Assembly (NCBI GenBank): GCA_003254905.1
Contig: QANU01009643.1
Location: 18,096 to 82,095 of the forward strand
Origin: Nissolia schottii
Taxonomy: Eukaryota; Streptophyta; Magnoliopsida; Fabales; Fabaceae
Reading direction: 5' to 3'
DNA: 64,000 nt
Position numbers and translations under genes: made by a program. The notes under the pieces are model-generated. The model made no database searches, was not told the origin of the DNA, and was given only the letters and a program-made list of their open reading frames with translations. Position 1 is the stretch's first letter. Each line of letters opens with the position of its first letter. Of the stretch, positions 46,280 to 56,583 are shown in pieces.

Positions 46280-47235
46280 TAGGGGTGTTCATAGGCCGGG
46301 CCGGGTTGGCATATACCCGAACCCGGCCCTATATTTAGACTGGGTCCATTTTGAGGACCCGGACCCGACCCTAGACCCGGTAGGTCCGATCATCTTCGGG
46401 CCAAGTAAAAAACCGGGTTTAGACTGGGCCAAAGCGGGCCAAAATAAATTTTAAAAAAAATCAGAAACAGTAGGAAAAAAATAGCAAAAACAACATAAAC
46501 AGAAATAGCGGCGCGACGCGGTGAGGCGAGGAGAGGAGAGGAGAGGCGCGGCATGGTGAGGCGAGGGCGAGGCGAGGCCGAGGCGCGGCGCGGTAAGGCG
46601 AGGAGAGGAGAGGCGCGATGAGGGCTAGGCGAGGAGCGGCGTGGTGAGGCGAGGGCGAGGCGCGGCACGGTGAGGCAAGGAGAGGAGAGGCGTGGTGATG
46701 CGAGGGTCTGATGGAGATTGGAGAGACAGGAGGGTGATGCACGAGGGTTTGATGCAAGGGAGGGTCTAATTCTAATTCTAGGTCTTCAAACAATAGGGTA
46801 AGGCAGCCGTGAGGGTCTGATGGAGAGGGAGAGGTGATTGGGTTGGGGCTGGACCATGGGCCATGGCTGTGGCCAAAAATGAATTGATGTGTGTGTATTG
46901 GGATGTAGAAAAATATTATTGGACTGAAGCCTGAAGATTTACAAAAAAAATACTAGACAGTAAAGTAATAGCATAAAAATGAATGGAGATAAATTAGATA
47001 ATTATAAAGGAAAAAAAATATATATATATATAATAATAATATATTTCGGGCTGCTGGGCCGGGCCGGGTGGCCCGGGGCTAGACCTGAACACGGCCCTAT
47101 ATTTAGACCGGGTTCTTTTTTTAAAGTTTTTTTTAAAAACCGGGCCGATTTAAACCCGGCCCGATTCGGCTCGAATGCTTCGGGGCGGTCCGGGCCACCG
47201 GGCCGGACCGGGTTATGAACAGCCCTACTTTAGGT
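46272..47235. mobile_element. Non-autonomous hAT element with 8-bp target duplication
   Basis: The element 46280-47227 (948 bp) begins TAGGGGTGTTCAT and ends ATGAACAGCCCTA. It is flanked by identical ctttaggt at 46272-46279 and 47228-47235. An 8-bp TSD and these short TIRs fit the hAT superfamily. Subterminal DNA is rich in GGGCCGGGCCGG/CCCGGCCC words (46292-46450 and 47045-47215). There is no transposase. The Pro/Ser/Ala/Arg-rich frames inside are translations of the GC-rich array at 46505-46700. Confidence 0.9.
46505..46700. repeat. GC-rich purine array (GGCGAGG/GGAGAGG words) in the hAT
   Basis: About 200 bp built from gaggcgagg, gaggagaggagagg and cggcgcggtgagg words repeated irregularly. 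It has a strong G-over-C strand asymmetry with many closely spaced GG pairs, unlike the AT-rich surroundings. Confidence 0.85.
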
Positions 47236-48116
47236 AGCTAATCTAAAACAAGCATTAAACACAAGATCAAACCATGTAAATCATGGAATATTGTAGATTC
47301 ATATATAAAAGAGTTAAATAGATACAATCAAACCATTATACTTGCCAAAATCCCAACAACAAGAGGATTATAAATCCATCTTACAAGAAGAAATCAAAGA
47401 ACAAGGTAATGGACGTTCACCATGACACCGTTTCATGCCACCATGGTGAGTGTCGTCGTGCTCCTTGACCTCTCTTGGCTTCCTTCTCTACCTTCCTCTT
47501 GGTCTCTCCTTGCTCTCTGTGTTGTTCTTCAAGTTCTGAGTGTTTGAAAATGAATGAATGTTCAAGGCCTCGGTTTTGGTCTCCTTTTATAGAGTTTTTC
47601 AGGTTCAGGCTGCTCAGCAGATTGCAGGGGTCGTTGAGTGGCTTAGGCGGTTTAAGGATTGCTTCAATGTGAAGTTTCTTTAGCCTTAAGCAATTTTAGA
47701 GGCCGCACAGCGGATTGGTGAGGGCGTTCAGCGGATTGATCTGCACAACAGTTAGTGCATTTACAATAACTTTGGCTACAGATCTCAGATTGACGTGATT
47801 CAAATCTTCACTTAAATCTAAGAGATAGATCTACAACTTTGTAGTTAACATCAAATCGAGATTCAATCTCCATCCTAGTGCAAAATCTGTGGTAAAGTCA
47901 GCGTTAATTCCTGTTGTGTAGTTCTTTTGATTTATACCTCTAATCTATATGGAAAATTGACAATAATTGCATTCATTCACAATATTTTTATCCTACTCTC
48001 TTAAACCTACTAAATTCAGACAAAAGTAGGGAAATTGGCTAGGGAATTCATATTAAACAATGTAGATAAGTGTCATTTTAACCTATGAAAATACCAAAAT
48101 ATGACACTTTTCAGTC
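47228..48116. repeat. Unclassified non-coding repeat, right part
   Basis: Continuation of 45790-46279. It contains CCGCnCAGCGG-type words near 47600-47750 (gctgctcagcag, ccgcacagcgg, gttcagcgga), then 'acaactttgtagtt' and 'gtgtcattttaacctatgaaaa', ending near tatgacacttttcagtca. Phrases of this kind are common in legume repeats as I recall them. Confidence 0.5.
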
Positions 48117-48149
48117 ACCAACCCATAATCCACATACACATAGCTACAC

Positions 48150-48690
48150 ACATCCATATATGAATTTTCAATAGCAAAAAAAATATGCAAGTTGAGATCC
48201 CTTCATTTAAAGGTGAAGGAGTAGAAGAGTAGGTATTTAAAGTATACCAATCTTTTGAATTATACCTTGTGCCTATTGAATTGAGGGTTAGAGTCATTGC
48301 TTTTCACCAAGTTGGGCTGCTTATACTTGGTATCGTTGGGGAGTTAATATACGTTTAATAAACTTGAGAGATTTTTCTAGATGTGCTTCATAAAAGGTTT
48401 GGACAGGACCTATACTATGATCCTAAGAGTGCCCTCAAAGAACTGAAACAAGTGGGAACAATTACTAAATTCCAATCCAAATTTGAGGACCTTTCCAACC
48501 AAGTTATGGGCATAAGCCAAGAGTGACTAATATCACTGTTTGTGGCCAGTTTACAAGAAGGGCTTAAGTGAATTGATGATAGCTAAGCCAACCACCTATG
48601 TCCAAGCTATGTGTATAGATAAACTACATGAACAAAAGCAAATAGGCTTGAATCAAGTTCTCACTCAAACAGGAAACCATTTTTCAAATA
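48150..48690 (+). pseudogene. Ty3/gypsy gag core fragment
   Basis: Conceptual reading gives QVEIPSFKGEGVEE*VFKV, YQSFELYLVPIELRVRVIAF, FLDVLHKRFGQDLYYDPKSA, LKELKQVGTITKFQSKFEDL and LFVASLQEGLK, which match the usual gypsy gag order (FPxFxG..W, ERV..A, fxxRF..., L..L.Q.GT..eY...F..L). Several stops and frame changes are present. It precedes the LTR start at 48707. Confidence 0.75.
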
Positions 48691-49146
48691 TCAATGATGC
48701 CCGTGTGTCACGCCCCAACTTAGGACGTGATCGCACGTAGGGCTACTGCCTTACGAAAGCACTGGCGTGACATACTAACACGTAATAAATGCAATTAATA
48801 ACTGAAAAATACTAACTGATTCATTAATAATTAACTGAAAACTGATTACAATATCCTAATTTGCAATAGTAATAAGTTTACAAAAGATACTAATGTCTGA
48901 AATAACAAACTAATGAAACCAAATGGTTCTTGCCCTAGTATGTCTGGAGCATACTGCACTACTCGGTTGGTGTCCCCTCAAGCGGAGCTTACCATAGAAA
49001 GCTGGAGTCCTCGTTCTATTGCATGAAGAGACCGTCCTCACTAGCCTCAGTCGAATCTGAAATGGTTTGACAGAGGGGTGAGTTGTCAACTCAGTAGTGG
49101 GTACTTCGGTACCACAAACATAGCAAGTACTAATGTCACAGCATAT

Positions 49147-49147
49147 G

Positions 49148-49181
<34 letters not shown>
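49147..49181. repeat. (CA)n(TA)n microsatellite
   Basis: About 20 bp of CA repeat followed by TA repeat, inside the LTR-like sequence. Confidence 0.9.
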
Positions 49182-50535
49182 ACTGAAGAAATAAGTACAA
49201 TAACAAATACATTACATAACTGCACATATACTGAATAAATTGCGTATACTGAAGTAAACTGATTAATTAGATAACTGCTAGATAAATTGAATTGATAACT
49301 GAAATTGTACGTATGCCTACGCCCCTGGCGGAGGAGCATGATTCAAGGGAGTCGCAGCTCGACCTTATTTCACCAAGAGTAATTCCGGGTGGTTTTGGTA
49401 CACGCACAACCTGAATACCTATGAGGGTACACATACCCTACTCTGAGAAGCATGGCGCTCAAGGGTATGATAAGGCATGCGTGCTGTAACTGTGGAGCCT
49501 GGGCTCATAAAACACGTTGTAACGGGTGGGTCTAGTTTACGAGATCGAAGGGTCTCGTACTATTCTATGTTATCTACTCTAGTATCTACTATCTGTGAAG
49601 TCTTTTAAAGGGAGTGTCCTATTTACCCAAGTTGTTAAGGCCTAAGACTACTGGTTATCATAAGTCTGCCCTAGTTAACTAATCTTTGTTTATTAGTCCG
49701 ACTTAAGGACTAGGGTCTCATCTTAGGATAGGATTCCCAGGTAAGAGAGGTGCGTCACAACAGACATCTTATGTACCAAGTCTTACCTTAGCCAAAACCT
49801 GCCCTTGTTATGGTCCATGCCTAAATCGGAGTCTTTATTATTAAGTCTTATGTATAATCCTAGCCTAATATCTCTAATGATAAGGTACATAGGGCTTAGG
49901 TCTCTATCCTAACATAACAAGACATAAACATATAATATAGCATACTGGAACATGGAATAACTTGTTATACATGGCAATTAATGATCATGGCTGTATTTGA
50001 CTAACATGTTATAGCTAACTGAAGCATTTAATAAACCCTAGCATGCAATGACACAACTGACTCGATTGGTGGACCACTGAAGTGGGACTACCGACACACC
50101 GGGACCGTCACTCACCTAGAGGAACGCTGACAATGGGGGCTCCTAATGGCATAGCGTTGGCACCTGAAAAGCCAACCAAAACTACCTATCAGAACCCGCA
50201 TAACAAAACTTTTAACTGGTAGGCCTCGCAGTAACGATTCTGGCATCGCTACAATACTCTAGCATCGCCACGGCGTTCTGTGGACCACTGTGGGCCACCA
50301 CCAACACGGTGGCAACGCCATGGCCTACTACCCGAAGTCATTCTAAAGGAAGAACGACTACCTATCGAGGGGGAAAGAAGTGAGTAAAACTCTTCTAATA
50401 GGGAAGAAGGAGTCTGAACTTTGAGCGAGTTGGCATGGGGGAAAAGGGGTCTATATATAGGTGAGGGAGTTGCCAAAAGGACGGGCCGGGGCCTGCGAAA
50501 ATGCAACCAATCACGAAAAAATGCGAAGCTGAGTT

Positions 50536-50635
50536 GTTGCGTGTCTCACACGAGATACATGTGTCTCATGCTAGACACCTCCCCCAAAACGTCTCGCACC
50601 AGATGCTATTAGCGTCTCGCGCGAGACACCCCCGT
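50536..50635. repeat. GTCTCGCGCGAGAC palindrome cluster
   Basis: Diverged palindromes tgtctcacacgagata, tgtctcatgctagaca, cgtctcgcaccagatg and cgtctcgcgcgagaca are spaced 15-30 bp apart. The corresponding cluster at 52697-52790 has small differences that often leave the units self-complementary. Confidence 0.8.
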
Positions 50636-51109
50636 TCCTGCAAGGGGTGCTACATCATGGACCAAGCTACTCCTAGCCCACCAATCGAAGCTTTGTCATT
50701 AAGAGTGTGTCCTTTCCCTCTAGACCCCCTAACATTGTTGGCAATTCAAAAACCCCTAATCCTCCATCAGGGATGAGTAGTGTTGTCTCAAATACAAGGA
50801 TCATTTGCTGAAATTAGGCAAAGGTGTGCTAACGACCAATGCTACTATAAAAATGTTCTCACTTATTCATTATTATGAATTTAATTTTAATACATGGTTT
50901 AAAAAAAGTTTAGCATAATCATCTAATAATATATAAATTATTTTATCAATAAAATATTTTATTTTCACATTCATTATCTTACAAATCTCACATATATTAA
51001 TATATATTTACTCTGTTCCACAGTACATGCCACTCAACAAATTTTATATTCTTAAACTAATGTTTCAATTACTTGGGTTTAATGACTAGGATACCACATC
51101 ACTGATTTA

Positions 51110-51550
51110 GGCTTGGTTTGATAAAGCTTTTTGATGAGATGCTCTTGCTCTAAAAAAGCATAAGCCAATTTTCTATGTTTGGCAAACAAAAAACAAAATA
51201 CAGATGTGCTTCCACTACTAACTTTTAAAAGTCAGGGGGTGCTCTTAGGAGTTCTTATGAGTAGCTTTTTAGAAGTAATTTGTGATCTCTAAACGTTAAA
51301 TAGTAATATAACTTTATATTTTAAAAGTTATTATTACTCTATTTAATGTCTATGTTTATTATAGTAACTATAGATATAAAGATCACATTTATAATATATT
51401 TATCAAACACTATTCATATAATTTCTTATTATTGAAAGTTACTTTCTTATTCTTTTACCAAACAATACTGGTATGACTATTTGAGAGTAGTTTTTAGAGA
51501 GTCAAAGAACTCAACAACTCTCAAAAGCCACAACATTACAAAATCAAGCC
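51110..51550. mobile_element. PIF/Harbinger (Tourist)-like MITE, dimer unit 1
   Basis: 441 bp with termini GGCTTGGTTTG and ATCAAGCC, flanked by TTA at 51107-51109 and 51551-51553. A 3-bp TTA duplication is characteristic of PIF/Harbinger MITEs. Non-coding. Confidence 0.85.
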
Positions 51551-51553
51551 TTA

Positions 51554-51980
51554 GACTTGGTTTGACAAAGCTTTTTAAAAGAGTGTTTCTACTTTCAATT
51601 CCAGTTTTTTGTGTTTGGTGAACAAAAACATAGATGCTTTTATTGTTGACTTTTAAAAGTAATGGGGTGCTTTGGGAGCTCTCATGATCAATTTTTCAGA
51701 GTTAGTTTGTGCTTTCTAAATGTTAAAATACTAATATATCTTTAGATTTAATGGTCATTATTACTCACTTTGATATTTATATTTATTATGGTAATTTTAG
51801 ATACAAAATATCACATTTAAAATATATTTATCAAACGTTATTCCTATAACTTTTGCTTATTAAGAGTTACCTTTTTATTTTATTTATCAAATAATACTGC
51901 TATGACTTTTTGAGATTGATTTTTGAAGAGTTAAAGAGTTCAACAACTCTCAAAAAGTCACAATATTACCAAACCAAACC
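51554..51980. mobile_element. PIF/Harbinger (Tourist)-like MITE, dimer unit 2
   Basis: 427 bp, same family and orientation as the preceding unit, sharing the middle TTA (51551-51553) and followed by TTA at 51981-51983. Termini GACTTGGTTTG and CCAAACC are slightly eroded. Confidence 0.85.
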
Positions 51981-52159
51981 TTAATGTGTCATGTCACTTC
52001 TTAATGTGTCACCATAGTGTTTAACAGATAAATCTAATAAAGAGACGAACTTGACCCATATTTAAAAATAATAATGACTAACAATGGTTTTTTTTTTTAA
52101 TTAGAGACCAAATTCATCTATCAATAATTCAAAAAAACTAAATTGGACATTTACTCCTA

Positions 52160-52160
52160 N
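52160..52160. other. Single-N junction between duplicated segments
   Basis: One N exactly at the head-to-tail join of the two copies described at 49857 and 52161, so it marks a scaffold or contig join rather than a base-call failure. Confidence 0.9.
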
Positions 52161-53248
52161 ATCCTAGCCTAATATCTCTAAGGATAAGGTACCTAGGGCT
52201 TAGGTCTCTGTCCTAACATAACAAGACATAAACATATAATATATCATACTGGAACATTGAATGACTTCGCATACATGGCAATTAGTGATCATGCATCTAT
52301 TTGACTAACATGTTATAGCTAACTGAAACATTTAATAAACCCTAGCATGCAAAGACACAACTGACTCGATTGGTGGACCACTAAAGTGGGACCACCGACG
52401 CACCGGGACCGTCACTCACCTAGACTGTCATGGAACAACGGAACGCTGACAATGGGGCTCCTAATAGCATGGTGTTGGCACCTAAAAAGCCAACCTTAAG
52501 CCATTCTAAAGGAAGAACGCCTACTGAGGGGGAAAGAAGTGAGCATAACTCTTCTAATAAGGAAGAAAGAGTCTGAACTCTGAGCGAGTTCGAATGGGGG
52601 GAAGAGGAGTCTATATATAGGCGAGGGAGTTGCCAAACGGACGGGCCGGGGCCATGCGGAAACACGACCAATCACGAAAAAATGTGAAGCTGAGTTGTTG
52701 CGTGTCTCACGCGAGATACATGTGTCTCGTGCTAGACACCTCCCCCAAAACGTCTCGCGCGAGATGTTGTTAGCGTCTCGCGCAAGACGCCCATCATGGA
52801 CCAAGCTACTCCTAGCCCACCAATCGAAGCTTTGTCATTAAGAATGCGTCCTTTCCCTCTAGACCCCCTGACGTTGTTGGCAATTCAACAACCCCTAATC
52901 CTCCATCAGGGATGAGTAGCGTTGTCTCAAATACAAGGATCATTTGCTGAAATTAGGCAAAGGTGTGCTAACGACCAATGCTACTATAAAAATGTTCTCA
53001 CTTATTCATTATTATGAATTTAATTTTAATACATGGTTTAAAAAAAGTTTAGCATAATCATCTAATAATATATAAATTATTTTATCAATAAAATATTTTA
53101 TTTTCGCATTCATTATCTTAAAAATCTCACATATATTAATATATATTTACTCTGTTCCACAATACATGCCACTCAACAAATTTTATATTCTTAAACTAAT
53201 GTTTCGATTATTTGGGTTTAATGACTAAGATACCACGTCATTGATTTA

Positions 53249-53666
53249 GGCTTGGTTTGATAAAGCTTTTTGATGAGATGCTCTTGCTCTAAAAAATCAT
53301 AAGCCAATTTTCTATGTTTGGCAAACAAAAAGCAAACTACAGATGTGCTTCCACCATTAACTTTTAAAAGTCAAGGGGTGCTCTTAAGAGTTCTTATGAG
53401 TAACTTTTTAGAAGTAATTTGTGATCTCTAAACGTTAAATAGTAATATAACTTTAGATTTTAATGGTTATTATTACTCTATTTAATGTTTATGTTTATTA
53501 CAGTAACTATAGATATAAATATCACATTTATATATAATTTCTGATTATTGAAAGTTGCTTTCTTATTCTTTTACTATACAATACTGGTATGACTATTTGA
53601 GAATAGTTTTTAGAGAGTCAAAGAACTCAACAACTCTCAAAAGCCACAACATTACCAAATCAAGCC
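53249..53666. mobile_element. PIF/Harbinger-like MITE, dimer unit 1 (right duplicate)
   Basis: Counterpart of 51110-51550 in the duplicated segment, flanked by TTA at 53246-53248 and 53667-53669. A short deletion near 53533 removes the 'aatatatttatcaaacac' part. Confidence 0.85.
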
Positions 53667-53669
53667 TTA

Positions 53670-54100
53670 GACTTGGTTTGACAAAGCTTTTTAAAAGGGT
53701 GTTTCTACTTTCAATTCCAGTTTTTTGTGTTTGGTGAACAAAAAGCAGAGATGCTTTTATTGTTGACTTTTAAAAGTAATGAGGTGCTTTTGGGAGCTCT
53801 CATGATCAATTTTTCAGAGTTAGTTTGTGCTCTCTAAATGTTAAAATACTAGTATATCTTTAGATTTACTGGTCATTATTATCACTTTGATATTTATATT
53901 TATTATGGTAATTTTAGATACAAAATATCACATTTAAAATATATTTATCAAACGCTATTCGTATAACTTTTGCTTATTAAGAGTTACTTTTTCATTTTTT
54001 TATTATCAAATAATGCTGTTATGACTTTTTGAGAGTGATTTTTGAAGAGTTAAAGAGTTCAACAACTCTGAAAAAGTCACAATATTACTAAACCAAACCT
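53670..54100. mobile_element. PIF/Harbinger-like MITE, dimer unit 2 (right duplicate)
   Basis: Counterpart of 51554-51980, following TTA at 53667-53669 and followed by TTA at 54101-54103. Confidence 0.85.
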
Positions 54101-54279
54101 TAATGTGTCATGTCACCTCTTAATGTATCACCATGGTGTTTAACAGATAAATCTAACAAAGAGACCAACTTGACCCATATTTAAAAATAATAATGATTAA
54201 CAATGGTTTTTTTTTTTAATTAGAGACCAAATTCATCTATCAATAATTCAACCAAAACTAAATTGGACATTTACTCCTA

Positions 54280-56583
54280 AAATTTCCTTTTGGAATACTC
54301 GACCACAGAAATGCAAGCTTCGAATTGTGTGTGCCTTTTATTTTTAGCTTATTTGACTTAAAAATAGAATTAATTATTATTTGTTATCATCGTAACTCGT
54401 AAGAAATTAAAATTATTTAATAATAGAATTGTAAATAGACATGCATATAAAATCATTCAGTCTCATTTTAGTAGCTTAAATTTTTGAGATATAATTTTTA
54501 ACATGATATTAAAGTTACTATAATTAAGGGATTTAAAATTTGATCTTAATCGACTCCCATTTTAAAAAATTATTCACGTTACAAGTTAAAAAAAGATTTG
54601 CTCGAGGACTCTTATAAAGACGTGCGTGCACATACATATATATAATCTTTCAATTATCTCTACTTATTTTTTAAGTTTTTGAAAGGAATGATTCTTAACA
54701 AGAATAATGCTTGATACTTGATAGATAACCCAAAAATGTCTCATGAGTTATGTACAAATGAGTCTGGTTGAACAAAATTGTAGTTTTAAATTTTTTACCC
54801 TCTATCCCATCACGTTGTCTTTTTCCTTTTTCTTTTACACCTTTAATTTTTCATTCTTTTCACCACAAAATTGATGTACATACTTGTTTTAGAGTAATTT
54901 GATAAGGAATAAAGTTATTTGAACAATATAGATGGATGTGATGTGACTTGATGGAAGCTCCAATGCCAAAATCTTAAACNACCAGAGTTATATATAATTG
55001 ATTTTATTTATGTATATTCTTAAAATAGGTATATTCTTGCAGTATCATTAGATTTATAAATATTTGATTTATAGATATGTCTAATTTATTAGAGTATTGA
55101 TAATCATAGTTGAGACTAAGAATTATTGAGTATAAATAAAATTAATAGTCTAAAGAACTAGATATGAGGAGAATTTTAGGTTATGAGGGAGGATATACAA
55201 GAGGCCATGAGTATTTGTTGATGCATTAATGTCACTGAAGTTTAAATCTCTAACATAATGTATATAACCAAAACTCCTCATTATTAGACCATTCTTAATG
55301 GTTTAAGATGCCACATAGGTATGGGAATAAAATGATAACTTTTGTGTTGTTTTTCTTCTCATATTGAACATGTTTATCACATGGGAGGGAATGTAGGCAT
55401 GTGTTTTGTCAAACCACGTTAAATTATTGTATCTTTATTTTTTTTTATATCAGTCATTTTATGTGGTATATTTTTTACAGTTTTAGAATTTAAGAATTAA
55501 AATTAAGATAGGTCAATGTACAAACTCTAAATAAATTATGGGAAGTGAGTGTTAAGTGTCAACTTACAAACTTAAAGGGAACATATAATCTATACACTTA
55601 TTTAAAGAAGATTGGAGGAAATAATTTTCTCTTAGTACACAATTATTTTTTCTAGAATTAACCTACAAATAACTTCTTTTCAGTTTTTTAATTATTTTAA
55701 AAATTATTAACATTTTCACTATTTCTCCTTTTTTTTGGTTATTCATGTTCATTACTTGATAAACACACTAATATTCATAAACCTCATGGAATGTTAATGT
55801 AATTTTCCCTTTAAAAAACATTCAAAATATTATTGAATACAATTAGTTCCATTCATATTTTTGGCATAACAATTAGTTTTCCAAGAAAATAAAATAAAAT
55901 AAAAGATAATCTTATTTATGATAATGATAAATTACAAACATTAGAGTTTGTTTTTGTTAAATTATTAGAGTTAATTCCCAAAACCAATTTCATATTTAAT
56001 TTAATCATTATAAACCCAATAAAAGTCCCTAAAAGGAAAAACAACAAAGACCTTACTACTAGCAGTAATTGTCGGTGAGAATGGTCCTGAAGGACCTCAA
56101 GTGTTGAACAGTCCTCAAACTCAGCCCATATTTCAATAATTTTAGCCCATCAGAATCCATATTACTATAAAGTATCAACCGAAAAAGAAAGGCAGTACCC
56201 AAAACAAACATATAAATCTCAATTGTTTACTTAAATAAGGAAATCAATCCTCTCTCGAATAATGCTTTGATATTTTATTATTAATTAAAAAAATAAGATT
56301 TACATATGAAATAAAAAAAAATATTAATGATAAGACATTTACCCTTAACTTCACATACAAAATTGGATTAAGAGAATCCATTATGCTCAAATAATAAGTT
56401 TTTCATGGTGGGGGTCCCCCGCCTGACACTGTTCTGGATTAAGCCCTTTCACTTGTTTTCAGTTCAATTCTACTTCTAACCCTTCCTTATCCTCAACCTC
56501 TCTCTGTTGAGGTTCTTCTGCTTTTGTTTTCACACAACAACACCGTCTAAACTCTCTTCCTCTTCCTACCTCTCCACTCACCT
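54280..56583. other. Intergenic region with single N at 54980
   Basis: AT-rich, no gene. The N at 54980 separates 'aatcttaaac' from 'accagagtta'; unlike the other two, its flanks are not copies of each other. The last ~100 bp before 56584 are pyrimidine-rich (tctctctgttgagg, tcttcctcttcctacctctc) and probably form the 5' UTR of the next gene. Confidence 0.6.

Larger units (their letters stand above)
48707..50660. mobile_element. Long LTR fragment, TGTCACGCCCC type
   Basis: Starts tgtcacgccccaacttagga at about 48707, a common start of long-LTR gypsy elements in plants. It contains (CA)n(TA)n at 49147-49181 and the 'gggtgagttgtcaactcagtagtggg' segment comparable with 37050-37080 of the LTR in the MULE. 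A GTCTCGCGCGAGAC palindrome cluster (50536-50630) lies near its right side. The right terminus is not clear. Its second half is repeated at 52161-52800. Confidence 0.6.
49857..52159. repeat. Head-to-tail duplication, left copy (2,303 bp)
   Basis: Matches 52161-54279 from end to end with scattered substitutions. It includes about 150 bp (near 50185-50335) missing from the right copy. It stops exactly at the single N at 52160, and the right copy starts exactly after it. Confidence 0.95.
52161..54279. repeat. Head-to-tail duplication, right copy (2,119 bp)
   Basis: Starts atcctagcctaatatctcta like 49857 and ends ggacatttactccta like 52159. It then continues into unique sequence (aaatttccttttgg). 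It lacks about 150 bp and carries about 16 extra bases near 52423 relative to the left copy. Confidence 0.95.

Noticed and set aside
46390-46793. Pro/Ser/Ala-rich minus-strand frames of 92 and 110 aa
   Set aside because: They are translations of the GC-rich array in the hAT element in two frames, with no conserved domain.
54980-54980. Third single N as another allelic duplication
   Set aside because: Its flanking sequences are not copies of each other, unlike those at 52160 and 60594.
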